Shown in pieces: positions 25,607 through 33,483 of a stretch of DNA of 36,683 nucleotides; position 1 is the stretch's first letter; each line of letters opens with the position of its first letter. The stretch is from positions 1 through 36,683 of the forward strand of contig JAJZFB010000076.1 in NCBI GenBank assembly GCA_021805545.1, written 5' to 3'. The stretch comes from Pseudomonadota bacterium (GTDB taxonomy: Bacteria > Pseudomonadota > Alphaproteobacteria > Acetobacterales > Acetobacteraceae). The translations under genes and the position numbers were made by a program. Below the pieces are notes generated by a model. The model was given only the letters and a program-made list of their open reading frames with translations, was not told the DNA's origin and did not search any database.

Positions 25607-25620
25607 CGTCAATCATGACG
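25607..25620. promoter_or_regulatory. Inverted repeat upstream of the phasin-like gene
   Basis: CGTCA (25607-25611) and TGACG (25616-25620) form a perfect inverted repeat with a 4-base spacer about 65 bases before the gene start. The symmetry suits a dimeric regulator, but the owner is unknown. Confidence 0.35.
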
Positions 25621-25685
25621 GAGATCAATGCGCCCGTTGCCGCATTCGTGGCACATATTTTCTTGCATCGTAAAGGAGTGAGGCC

Positions 25686-26105
25686 ATGTCCACCCCACCA
25701 AAACACACCGCGAAAACAAGCCCGGCGCATGCCGGCGCCGCGGATGGCACCGCCGCGGATGGCGCCAGGGCCGCGGAGGCTTTCCCTCTCCACGCGTTAT
25801 CGGCACAGCTTCGCGCGGCGGAGCTTATCGCCGAGGTGAACGGCACCTTGCTGCAGACGGCACGCGACATATGGGCCAGCCAGGGCGAGTGGTTCCGCCA
25901 GGAAATGGCGCAGGCCACGCACACGCCCAAAAAACCGCCCGCGGCCGATGGCCCCGCCGCCATGGCCGCCACGCTGGTAAGCTGGCAGGAGCATGGCGGG
26001 CGGCTGGCCGCGCATATGCGGCAAATGGCCGACAGGGTGCAGGAATGCCAGAGGCAGATATTGTCTCTTCAGCAAAAGGCCATGGCGGACGCCCTGCGGC
26101 AATAG
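25686..26105 (+). CDS. Phasin-like small helical protein
   Basis: The 139-residue protein starts at ATG 25686 after AAAGGAG. Residues 1-32 are a low-complexity Ala/Thr/Gly-rich lead. The rest is amphipathic helix with many Gln, Ala and Leu (ELIAEVNGTLLQTARDIWAS, then MADRVQECQRQILSLQQKAM). Length, composition and helix pattern resemble phasins, which coat polyhydroxyalkanoate granules, but no decisive motif is present. Another coiled-coil protein is possible. The gap to rpmE (26106-26251) holds only GC-rich simple sequence and the short tandem repeat noted separately. Confidence 0.5.
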   Translation: MSTPPKHTAKTSPAHAGAADGTAADGARAAEAFPLHALSAQLRAAELIAEVNGTLLQTARDIWASQGEWFRQEMAQATHTPKKPPAADGPAAMAATLVSWQEHGGRLAAHMRQMADRVQECQRQILSLQQKAMADALRQ

Positions 26106-26237
26106 GCATGGCGGCACGGAAGGTTGGCCCGCCCATGCTGTCTGCTTGCCGGCTGCCTGCCGCCTGCCTGCGGGCGGGCGTGAATTTTGGTTTTGCGCGG
26201 GCCGCCAGCCAGCCCTGCGCGCGCGTATTACTACGTA

Positions 26238-26265
26238 TTACTTCTTGCGGGTTACTTCTTGCGGG
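26238..26265. repeat. 14-bp tandem duplication at the rpmE stop codon
   Basis: TTACTTCTTGCGGG occurs twice in a row at 26238-26251 and 26252-26265. The second copy contains the last codons and stop of rpmE; the first lies just beyond the stop. It looks like a slippage event that copied the gene end without changing the protein. Confidence 0.9.
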
Positions 26266-26479
26266 CACCGATGCTGGCGAATTTCTTGTTGAACTTGGCA
26301 ACCTGACCGCCCGTGTCCACAATGCGCTGCACGCCGGTCCAGGCGGGGTGAGATTTCGGGTCAATATCCAGGCGCAGCGTATCGCCCGGCTTGCCCATGC
26401 AGGAGCGGGTCTTGAATTCCGTACCATCGGTCATGATGATGTTGATCTCATGATAGTCCGGATGAATATTGTCTTTCAC
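26252..26479 (-). CDS. rpmE: 50S ribosomal protein L31
   Basis: The 75-residue protein bridges the ribosomal subunits. [20 protein letters not shown] and the PKSHPAWTG motif near 41-49 identify it. Only one cysteine (Cys27) is present, so this is the zinc-free form usual in alphaproteobacteria. The start is a GTG at 26479, with GGAG about 8 bases upstream. It is followed on the same strand by nothing close. Confidence 0.96.
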   Translation of the reverse strand: MKDNIHPDYHEINIIMTDGTEFKTRSCMGKPGDTLRLDIDPKSHPAWTGVQRIVDTGGQVAKFNKKFASIGARKK

Positions 26480-26539
26480 AGTACAGGCTCCATGCGTTCA
26501 GGGCCGCCGATCCCGACCGGCAGCAAAGGAGGCCCGGCT

Positions 26540-27439
26540 TTACGCTGGCGCCGCCTGCAATGCAAGGGCAGCGCTGGCAAAAGCCGCGGCTTCGTCAAGT
26601 GCTTTTCGTGCTTCTGGCAACAGCGCCTGGCTGACCTGCCATACATGGGGCATGTCCGGCCACCGGCTCAACTCCACCCGCACCCCCGCCGCGCGGGCGC
26701 GTTCAGCCAAGCGGGTGGAATCATCCAGCAATATTTCCATCTCGCTCACCTGTATAAGCAAGGGCGGCAGCCCGGCTAAATCGCCATAAAGCGGCGAGGC
26801 CAGCGGGTGTTTGGGGTCCGCGCCCGCAAGGTAGAGCGCGGCACCCTCGGTAATGCGCGGGGCATAGAGCATGCTCTCGCTCTGCGCGTTGGTTTGCAGC
26901 GAGGCCCCGGTGCAGGCCAGGTCCGTCCAGGGCGAGAATAATATGGCGCAGCACGGCATGGGCAGTTTGTGCTGCCTGGCCGCCAGCAAGGTGGCCAGGG
27001 TCAGCCCGCCCCCGGCGGAATCTCCGGCAATCACCAGTTTTTCCGGGGGCGCGCGGGCCAGCATGGCGCGGTAGGCGGCCAGCGCATCCTCCACGGCGGC
27101 GGGAAAAGGGTGTTCCGGCGCCAGCCTGTATTCCGGCGCGAATACATCAAAACCGCGTATGGCAAAGGCGCCGGTTATCGGCCGGTGGGTGCGCGGCGAG
27201 CAGGTGAAATAGCCGCCCCCGTGCAAGTAAAGCATCCCAGCCATGGTTTCCGCCTCGCCCTTTACCCATTCTCCTTCAACGCCATTCATCCTGCCCGGCG
27301 CAAAACTGGCGCCCGGCACGCGCGGCGGCGGTTTACCCAGAATGCCGCGCAAATCGGTGGCCGAGGCCGCCCCCGCCAGGCGGCGCTTCACGAACAGGCG
27401 CAGAAACGCGTGCACAAAGTAAGACTGCCAGCTCGGCAT
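26540..27439 (-). CDS. Alpha/beta hydrolase, hormone-sensitive-lipase family esterase
   Basis: The 299-residue enzyme shows the oxyanion motif HGGGYF near 73-78 and the nucleophile elbow GDSAGGG near 138-144 with catalytic Ser. The acid probably lies in the SEMEILLDDS segment and the histidine is in DMPHVWQ. These are the marks of family IV bacterial esterases, which act on short acyl esters or, in some cases, hydroxyalkanoate oligomers. The start ATG 27439 follows GGAGGG closely. It lies upstream of rpmE on the same strand, 60 bases apart. The true substrate is unknown. Confidence 0.9.
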   Translation of the reverse strand: MPSWQSYFVHAFLRLFVKRRLAGAASATDLRGILGKPPPRVPGASFAPGRMNGVEGEWVKGEAETMAGMLYLHGGGYFTCSPRTHRPITGAFAIRGFDVFAPEYRLAPEHPFPAAVEDALAAYRAMLARAPPEKLVIAGDSAGGGLTLATLLAARQHKLPMPCCAILFSPWTDLACTGASLQTNAQSESMLYAPRITEGAALYLAGADPKHPLASPLYGDLAGLPPLLIQVSEMEILLDDSTRLAERARAAGVRVELSRWPDMPHVWQVSQALLPEARKALDEAAAFASAALALQAAPA

Positions 27440-27486
27440 TGGTCCCTCCGCCGCAATAGGGTAGGGCTGAGTTTAGACATGAGGCC

Positions 27487-27494
27487 TTATTTTG
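27487..27494. repeat. Target-site duplication, left copy (TTATTTTG)
   Basis: These eight bases directly border the left inverted end of the 27.5-kb element and are repeated exactly at 28118-28125, directly after the right end. Confidence 0.85.
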
Positions 27495-28117
27495 GGCACT
27501 TATATACTTGACTAAGTATATGAAAATTAATGGGAATCTATCTTTCCGATTTGGTAGGTAAAACTCACATTCGACTTATTGAAAGTTTGTCTCTGGATTT
27601 GCGAAACCTCGCTGATCGAAATCAGAACGTGACTTGGTGTGATCCAACTGATCTTTGGATACCAAGGCGGATTGGGTGAATTTATATCAGGTGCAGTCGG
27701 AGTGTATGCAAATACTATGTGGCTGAAAATGCTGCCCGCCGGTCGATAATGGATGAGTATAGTTCCAGGATCACCTGTCAAAAGGCTGCAATAACGTGCG
27801 TCCATTGCAATTTTGTCGTTGGAAGGTCCGTTGAGGATAACGTGGGGTCCGAGAAATTCACAGAGACCATAATTGGCACGCAAGTGTTGAAAACCGGCAA
27901 CTGAAGCAGCACTCACAATCACGACCAGGATAGCAGAAATCAGTAACCAGCGGGGCAATTTACCTACCTAAGCTCAGAATACGATTTACATCGCTATCGA
28001 GAAATCTGTCTGGCAACGGTAGCAGTCAGACACCGTTTCAGCAACGATGGGAAACGTGAAGTTCCCTATGTTATTGAAAAAGTTATAGAGCTTTACTTAG
28101 TCAAGTATATAGTTGCC
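27495..28117. mobile_element. 623-bp non-autonomous transposable element with a passenger gene
   Basis: The ends are inverted repeats of 23 bases, 27495-27517 and 28095-28117, that start GGCA and share the perfect 17-base TATATACTTGACTAAGT; two bases differ near the tip. The element is bordered on both sides by TTATTTTG, a perfect 8-bp target duplication. The inside is clearly AT-richer than the flanks. No transposase is encoded, so it must be moved in trans. Several IS families make 8-bp duplications with GG ends, including IS1595 and ISL3; AT-rich targets and passenger genes fit IS1595 best, but the assignment is open. It carries a single gene, 27527-27958. It landed between the esterase promoter region and lrgA. 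Confidence 0.85.
27527..27958 (-). CDS. Unknown membrane-anchored or secreted protein, passenger of the transposable element
   Basis: The 143-residue protein starts at a TTG (27958) preceded by TAGGTAGG. Residues 4-22 form one hydrophobic helix (LLISAILVVIVSAASVAGF) that is a signal or anchor. The rest would be outside the cell membrane and is rich in Ser, Ile, Pro and aromatic residues, with cysteines at 33 and 58. I recognise no domain. The gene fills most of the element and its stop lies 10 bases inside the left inverted end, so it moves with the element. Base composition is unlike the host. Confidence 0.6.
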   Translation of the reverse strand: MPRWLLISAILVVIVSAASVAGFQHLRANYGLCEFLGPHVILNGPSNDKIAMDARYCSLLTGDPGTILIHYRPAGSIFSHIVFAYTPTAPDINSPNPPWYPKISWITPSHVLISISEVSQIQRQTFNKSNVSFTYQIGKIDSH

Positions 28118-28125
28118 TTATTTTG
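28118..28125. repeat. Target-site duplication, right copy (TTATTTTG)
   Basis: Exact partner of 27487-27494, directly after the right inverted end of the element. Confidence 0.85.
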
Positions 28126-28152
28126 TGGGGGCAAGAGTTAAGGAGGCGGCAA

Positions 28153-28506
28153 ATGATCCGTGCATTGGCGATTTTGCTTCTGTGCCAGCTAGCCGGAACC
28201 GTGTTGCAGGAAGCATTTGGCTTGCCCATGCCTGGGCCGGTGATTGGCTTCGTCCTGTTGCTGGCGGCTTTTTTTGTAACCAAGGGGCCGGACACGGCGC
28301 TGCACGATACGGCACAAGGCCTGCTCAAGCATCTCGGCCTGCTATTTGTGCCTGCTGGCGTGGGGGTGGTGGGCATGCTCGGCCTGCTCCGGCAAAATGC
28401 GCTGGCGCTGCTCATTGCCATCCCTGTTTCCACGGTGCTTGGCCTGCTGGTCACGGGCACCATCATGCAATGGTTCATGCGCCGGGCGGGCGCGCCCAAT
28501 GCATAG
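28153..28506 (+). CDS. lrgA: CidA/LrgA family holin-like membrane protein
   Basis: The 117-residue protein has four membrane helices and the family motif LPMPGPVIGFVLLL near 24-37. The start ATG 28153 is fixed by AGGAGG at 28141-28146. CidA/LrgA proteins work with a CidB/LrgB partner in murein hydrolase control or, in later work, in transport of small acids such as pyruvate or glycolate. It overlaps lrgB by 8 bases. The transposable element ends only 35 bases upstream, so the original promoter may have been displaced. Confidence 0.92.
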   Translation: MIRALAILLLCQLAGTVLQEAFGLPMPGPVIGFVLLLAAFFVTKGPDTALHDTAQGLLKHLGLLFVPAGVGVVGMLGLLRQNALALLIAIPVSTVLGLLVTGTIMQWFMRRAGAPNA

Positions 28507-29227
28507 CCCCCTGAAGCTGTTTCAAATCTGGGTTTATCTGCAAACCCAGCCGCTGCTCTGGCTGGCTGTCACATTATGCGTGTGGGAGCTGGCACGGGCC
28601 GTGGACAGGCTCGCGGGCCACCGCGCGCTCAGTAATCCCACGGTCATGTCCATCTTATTCATCGCCGCCTTGCTGCTCATAACCCATACCAGCTACCGCA
28701 ATTACTTTACGGGTGGCGCGTATATCCAGTTCCTGCTTGGCCCCGCCACGGTGGCGCTTGCCGTGCCCATGTATGCCAACTGGCCGGTCATCAGGCGTAA
28801 TTTCGCCGCCATCCTTGTCTCGCTCACCACCGGATCCATGGTGGCCGCGGGGTCGGCCATGCTTATTCTGCGGGTGCTGCGCGCGCCGCGCATCGTCACC
28901 ATTTCGCTTGGGCCCAAATCGGTCACCACCCCCATCGCCATGGGCATTTCGCAGCAGCTTGGCGGCAACCCCTCGCTTACCGCCGTATTTGTCATGATCA
29001 CGGCGATGTTCGGCATTCTGGTCTATCCGGCCGTGTTCCGGCTGGGCCGGGTGACGGATTGGCGCGCGCGCGGCCTGGCCGCGGGCGTGGCCATGCACGG
29101 GCTGGGCACCGCTAAAATGCTCACGCTGGACGATACGGCCGGCGCCTTCGCCGGGCTGGCCATCGGGCTTAACGGCCTCGTCACCTCGCTTTTCCTGCCG
29201 GTGATGATCGTCATTTTCGGGATATAA
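28499..29227 (+). CDS. lrgB: CidB/LrgB family membrane protein
   Basis: The 242-residue inner-membrane protein has about six to seven helices. Family marks are QFLLGPATVALAVPMY, SLGPKSVTTPIAMGIS and the late GVAMHGLGTAKML. It starts at ATG 28499 inside the lrgA end, so the two are co-translated and act as one unit. Its stop codon directly abuts the stop of the convergent wecA-like gene. Confidence 0.94.
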   Translation: MHSPLKLFQIWVYLQTQPLLWLAVTLCVWELARAVDRLAGHRALSNPTVMSILFIAALLLITHTSYRNYFTGGAYIQFLLGPATVALAVPMYANWPVIRRNFAAILVSLTTGSMVAAGSAMLILRVLRAPRIVTISLGPKSVTTPIAMGISQQLGGNPSLTAVFVMITAMFGILVYPAVFRLGRVTDWRARGLAAGVAMHGLGTAKMLTLDDTAGAFAGLAIGLNGLVTSLFLPVMIVIFGI

Positions 29228-30298
29228 CTACCACCGGCCAATATTTGCCGCCCGCGCGCGGCGGACCACGTAATCCGTCCAGGCCAGTTGCACGGCCAGC
29301 GGCGTCAGGCCAATGGCGATGCGCTCCCATTGCGTGGTGTGCAGGAAGGCGGCGGCGGTAAACCCGCCAATGAGCACGAACCCCCAATGGATGGCCGCCA
29401 CCCAGCGCGCATCCATGCCCGCCCGGCGCGCCACCTGGTATAAATGCCCGTTATGGGCGCGGGCGATATTCTCCCGCGCCCAGGCCCGGCGGATAAGGGT
29501 GAAGGTGACATCGTACAGCACGCCGGAAAGCAGGAAGGGCACGAGCAGGAAAGAAAGCGGCACGCCGCCGAACCGCGTGGCCGCCACGCCGAACAAGGCC
29601 AGCATGAAGCCGCAGAACTGGCTGCCGACATCGCCCATGAAAATTTTACCCTTGGGATAATTAAAGGGCAGAAACCCCAGCACCCCACCCGCCAGCAGCA
29701 AAGAGGCCGTATAGACGAAAAACCCGCCGTGAAACCCGGCGATGAAAGCCAGAAACAGGCAGGCAATGAACGTAACCCCCGCGGCCAGACCGTTCAACCC
29801 GTCGATGAAATTCATCGCGTTGGTTACATAGAGCAGAAAAAACACGGTGAGCGGCACCCCGGCCCAGCCAAGGGGCACCACGCCCAGCACCGGCAGCGCC
29901 AGGCTGTGCACCGTAAGCCCGGAGGCCACCGCCACCAGGGCCGCAAAAAGCTGAGTGGCGAGCTTGATGATGAAGGACAAGTCGAGAATATCATCAAGCA
30001 GCGAGACCCCCGCCATCAGCACCGCGGCGGCGATGACCCCGACAAAATACCCTTCCGCCAGGCGCGAGACATGGCCGTAACGGTACAGCAGCAGCACCCC
30101 CAGGATAAAGGCGCACACAATCCCTACCCCGCCCGATTTCGGCGTGGTCTGGGTATGTGCCTTACGCGCATCTGGCCGGTCCGGCACGCCAATGGAAATC
30201 ATGATCCGGACGATGATGCCCGAAAAAATGGCCAGCCCGGCCATCAGGGCCAGGTGGCGGGGCAGGGCGAGCGGCGCGAGGGTGGAAAGAATGGTCAT
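29228..30298 (-). CDS. WecA/MraY-type undecaprenyl-phosphate sugar-1-phosphate transferase
   Basis: The 356-residue polytopic inner-membrane enzyme transfers a sugar-1-phosphate (GlcNAc or similar) from its UDP form to undecaprenyl phosphate, the first step of O-antigen or other surface glycans. It shows SLLDDILDLS near 100-108, NAMNFIDGLNGLAAG near 161-175, IFMGDVGSQFCG near 221-232 and the HNGHLYQ His motif near 288. It is the WecA rather than the MraY branch by these motifs. The start ATG 30298 has no good ribosome site. It is divergent from ugd, matching a shared envelope role. A GC-rich hairpin lies in the spacer at about 30350-30381. Confidence 0.9.
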   Translation of the reverse strand: MTILSTLAPLALPRHLALMAGLAIFSGIIVRIMISIGVPDRPDARKAHTQTTPKSGGVGIVCAFILGVLLLYRYGHVSRLAEGYFVGVIAAAVLMAGVSLLDDILDLSFIIKLATQLFAALVAVASGLTVHSLALPVLGVVPLGWAGVPLTVFFLLYVTNAMNFIDGLNGLAAGVTFIACLFLAFIAGFHGGFFVYTASLLLAGGVLGFLPFNYPKGKIFMGDVGSQFCGFMLALFGVAATRFGGVPLSFLLVPFLLSGVLYDVTFTLIRRAWARENIARAHNGHLYQVARRAGMDARWVAAIHWGFVLIGGFTAAAFLHTTQWERIAIGLTPLAVQLAWTDYVVRRARAANIGRW

Positions 30299-30433
30299 GC
30301 GCGCCGGACCATGGCCGAAACCAGCGCAAAATTGAAGAGTGTGTAATCCGGGCGGCAGGCACTACAAAGGGGCTTGCCGCCGCCCCCGCGCCACGCCAGA
30401 AGCGGCAAGGCGGACCATGCGGGAGAGCGGCAC

Positions 30434-31747
30434 GTGAAAATTGCGATCATTGGCGGTGGTTATGTCGGGCTTGTGTCCGGCGCGTGCTTTGCCGAGTTCG
30501 GGGTGTCGGTCGCCGTGGTGGAGGCCGACGCGGCCAAGCGCAAAATGCTGCTGGAGGGGGAAATCCCCATCTACGAGCCAGGGCTGGACAAGCTGGTGGC
30601 CGGCAATATGCAGGCGGGCCGTCTCACCTTCCCGGCCACGCTGGAAAGCGGGTTGAAGGATGCCGAGGCCATTTTCATCGCCGTGGGCACGCCCGCGCGG
30701 CGGGGAGATGGCCATGCCGACCTTACCTACGTATTCGCCGCCGTGGAGCAGGTGCTGAAAATACTGGACCACCCGGCCGTGATTGTCACCAAATCGACCG
30801 TGCCGGTGGGCACCGGGCGCAAAATTCTTGAAATGGCCCGCCGCCTGCGCCCTGGCCTTGCGGTGGATGTGGCCGCCAACCCGGAATTTCTGCGCGAGGG
30901 CAGCGCCATTGGCGATTTCATGCGCCCGGACCGGGTGGTGGTGGGGGCTGATAGCGAGCATGCGCGCGAGGTGCTGCAGCGCCTGTACCGCCCGCTTTAC
31001 CTTATCGAAACGCCCATCGTGTTTACCGGGCTGGAGACGGCGGAGCTGATTAAATACGCCGCCAATGGATTCCTGGCGATGAAGATCACCTTCATCAACG
31101 AAATGGCGGATTTGTGCGAGAAATTGGGCGCGGATGTGAACGACGTGGCGCGCGGCATCGGGCTGGATGGCCGCATTGGCCGCAAATTCCTCCATGCCGG
31201 CCCGGGCTTTGGCGGCTCCTGCTTCCCCAAGGATACGCTGGCCCTGATGCGCATCGCCGAGGAAGCGGGCGCGCCCTCGCGGCTCATCCAGTCGGTTGTG
31301 GCGGTGAATGACGCGCGCAAGGAGGCGCTGGCCGGGCGCGTGGCGGCGGCCTGCGGCGGCGCGCTGGGCGGTAAAACCATCGCCGTGCTCGGCCTCGCCT
31401 TCAAGCCGGAGACGGATGACATGCGCGAGGCGCCCTCGCTGCCGCTCATCCAGGGCCTGGTCTCGCGCGGTGCCAATGTACAAGCCTACGACCCCGAGGC
31501 CATGAACGCCGCGCGGCCCTTGCTGCCGGCCAGCGTGCGGCTGATGCCGGACGCCGCGGGGGCCTTGACCGGCGCGGATGTGCTTGTACTCATCACGGAA
31601 TGGAACGAATTCCGCGCTTTGGCACCGTCCCGGCTGAAGGCTTTGATGCACGGCAGGGTTATTATTGACCTGCGCAACGTGTTCGACCCCGCCGCCCTGC
31701 GCGCGGCGGGTTTCACCTATTCCGGTATTGGCCGTGCCGCCGCCTGA
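30434..31747 (+). CDS. ugd: UDP-glucose 6-dehydrogenase
   Basis: The 437-residue enzyme oxidises UDP-glucose to UDP-glucuronate, a precursor of acidic polysaccharides. It has the NAD site IAIIGGGYVGLVSGA at 4-18, STVPVGTG, NPEFLREGSA, ELIKYAANGFLAMKI and the catalytic cysteine in GPGFGGSCFPKDT. The C-terminal domain shows GLAFKPETDDMREAPS. The start is a GTG at 30434 with GGGAG upstream; the open frame above it from 30374 lacks a ribosome site. It heads the rightward glycan cluster. Confidence 0.96.
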   Translation: MKIAIIGGGYVGLVSGACFAEFGVSVAVVEADAAKRKMLLEGEIPIYEPGLDKLVAGNMQAGRLTFPATLESGLKDAEAIFIAVGTPARRGDGHADLTYVFAAVEQVLKILDHPAVIVTKSTVPVGTGRKILEMARRLRPGLAVDVAANPEFLREGSAIGDFMRPDRVVVGADSEHAREVLQRLYRPLYLIETPIVFTGLETAELIKYAANGFLAMKITFINEMADLCEKLGADVNDVARGIGLDGRIGRKFLHAGPGFGGSCFPKDTLALMRIAEEAGAPSRLIQSVVAVNDARKEALAGRVAAACGGALGGKTIAVLGLAFKPETDDMREAPSLPLIQGLVSRGANVQAYDPEAMNAARPLLPASVRLMPDAAGALTGADVLVLITEWNEFRALAPSRLKALMHGRVIIDLRNVFDPAALRAAGFTYSGIGRAAA

Positions 31748-31782
31748 CCGTTCCAGCCACTCAAACGCGAGGACAAAGCCCG

Positions 31783-33483
31783 TTGAAACCCCCGCATAAG
31801 CACTACCCGGATTATGCCAACCCCGAGCTGCTGGATAAAATCCCCCTCAATGCCAAAACCATCCTGGATGTAGGCTGCGCGCAAGGCGCGCTTGGCGCCG
31901 CCTATTTGCGCCGCAACCCAAATTGCCGCGTGCTGGGCATGGATATTGACGAAGAGGCGGTGGCGCAGGCGCGCGGGCGCCTGACGGAAGCCGTGGCGGG
32001 CGATGTGGAGCAAACCCCCATGCCATTCGCGGTGCCGGAGGGGATAGACTGCATCGTTTATGGCGATGTGCTGGAGCATCTGGTGGACCCCTGGGCGCTG
32101 CTGGCCGAGCATGTTAAATATCTCTCGCCGCAGGGCACCATGCTGGTCTGCATGCCCAATTTCGAGCATTGGAGCTTCGTCGCGAGGCTGCTGGCGGGGA
32201 CGTTCGATTACGAGGACCAGGGGCTGTTCGACCGCACGCATCTGCGCTGGTTCACCCCGCGCAACATGGGGGCTGCCCTTAGCGCCGCCGGGCTGGTGCT
32301 GACCGATGTCGCGCCCCGCCCCACGAACACGGAAAATGCCGGAAAATTCGTGCAAGCCCTGGCGCCCAGCCTGCAGGCCTTCGGCATCGACCCGCAGGAA
32401 TATTTCAACCGCGCCAGCCCGGTGCAGTTTATTTGGCGCGCGCGCAAGGCCACGCCTGGCAATATCGACATTTCCGGCACCATGCTCACGCCCCAGGGCG
32501 GGGTTTCGGATGTACGGGTTATCGAACCCATCCGCGCCGTGGGGACGGACAGCAGCGCGCTGGTAAAAGTTGGGGGCGAGGAGCTTATGTCTCCCATTTC
32601 CACCGAACTGCCCCGCATCGCCGTGCTGCACCGCCCGGCGCTCACCGGCGCTCCCGGGTGCGCCCGTATCCGCCGCCTGCTGGATATGGGCTATGTCATC
32701 GTCACGGAATTCGACGACCATCCGAGCTTCCTCGAACGGCGCGGCTATGATTTATCGGAGATGCTCACCTTCCGCGGCGTGCATGCGGTGCAAACCAGCA
32801 CCTTGCCCCTGGCCGAGGTGCTGGTGGAGCAGAACCCGGAAGTGGCCGTGTTCCCCAACGGCGTTTTCGAGCTGCCCGCACCCGATAATTTCGCCAACCC
32901 CGAGCAGATGACCTTCCTCTTCGCGGCGCTGAACCGGCAGAATGACTGGGCGCCCTGTATGGGCGTACTTAACGAGGTCGCCAATGCGGTGGGCGAGCGG
33001 CTGCGCTTCCGCGTGATGTTCGATGAGGGATTTTATAACGCGCTGGAAACACCGCATAAGAGCTTCGAGCCGCTGACCGATTACGCCACCTATAAAAAGG
33101 CGCTCTGCCAGTCGGAAATCAGCTTCATGCCGTTGCAGGACAATGCCTTCAACCGCGCCAAATCGGACCTTAAATTCATCGAGGCCGGGGCCGCGCGCGT
33201 GGCCGCCCTGGCCAGCCCCGTTGTGTATGGCAGCGTGATCGAGGACGGCAAGAACGGGCTTTTGTTCAGCACCCCGGCGGAGCTGCGCGCCAGCCTGCTG
33301 CGTATGCTGGCCTACCCCGAGGCCACCAGGCGCATGGCCGATGCGGCGCGGGGTTATGTGGCGTCCCGGCGCATGCTGGCCTACCAGGTGGATGCGCGGC
33401 TTAACTGGTACCGCGGCCTGTGGGCGCGGCGTGATGAGCTGAACGAGGCGCTGCGCGCGCGCGCGCCAGAGCTGTTCACATGA
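31783..33483 (+). CDS. Fusion of a SAM-dependent methyltransferase and a glycosyltransferase-like domain
   Basis: The 566-residue cytosolic protein has two parts. Residues about 1-225 are a class I methyltransferase with motif I ILDVGCAQG at 27-35, MDIDEEAV, then YGDVLEHLVDPW and a LFDRTHLRWFT segment seen in sugar or lipid methyltransferases. Residues about 265-560 look like a GT-B glycosyltransferase, with ALNRQNDWAPCMGVL, FNRAKSDLKFIEAGAARVAA and GSVIEDGKNGLLF. The start is a TTG at 31783 with GAGG upstream. It should build or methylate a surface glycan. Acceptor and sugar are unknown. It overlaps the next gene by 4 bases. Confidence 0.8.
   Translation: MKPPHKHYPDYANPELLDKIPLNAKTILDVGCAQGALGAAYLRRNPNCRVLGMDIDEEAVAQARGRLTEAVAGDVEQTPMPFAVPEGIDCIVYGDVLEHLVDPWALLAEHVKYLSPQGTMLVCMPNFEHWSFVARLLAGTFDYEDQGLFDRTHLRWFTPRNMGAALSAAGLVLTDVAPRPTNTENAGKFVQALAPSLQAFGIDPQEYFNRASPVQFIWRARKATPGNIDISGTMLTPQGGVSDVRVIEPIRAVGTDSSALVKVGGEELMSPISTELPRIAVLHRPALTGAPGCARIRRLLDMGYVIVTEFDDHPSFLERRGYDLSEMLTFRGVHAVQTSTLPLAEVLVEQNPEVAVFPNGVFELPAPDNFANPEQMTFLFAALNRQNDWAPCMGVLNEVANAVGERLRFRVMFDEGFYNALETPHKSFEPLTDYATYKKALCQSEISFMPLQDNAFNRAKSDLKFIEAGAARVAALASPVVYGSVIEDGKNGLLFSTPAELRASLLRMLAYPEATRRMADAARGYVASRRMLAYQVDARLNWYRGLWARRDELNEALRARAPELFT

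Noticed and set aside
30350-30381. GC-rich hairpin in the wecA-ugd spacer as a terminator or riboswitch
   Set aside because: The stem has a mismatch and no U-tract, and no riboswitch family was recognised.
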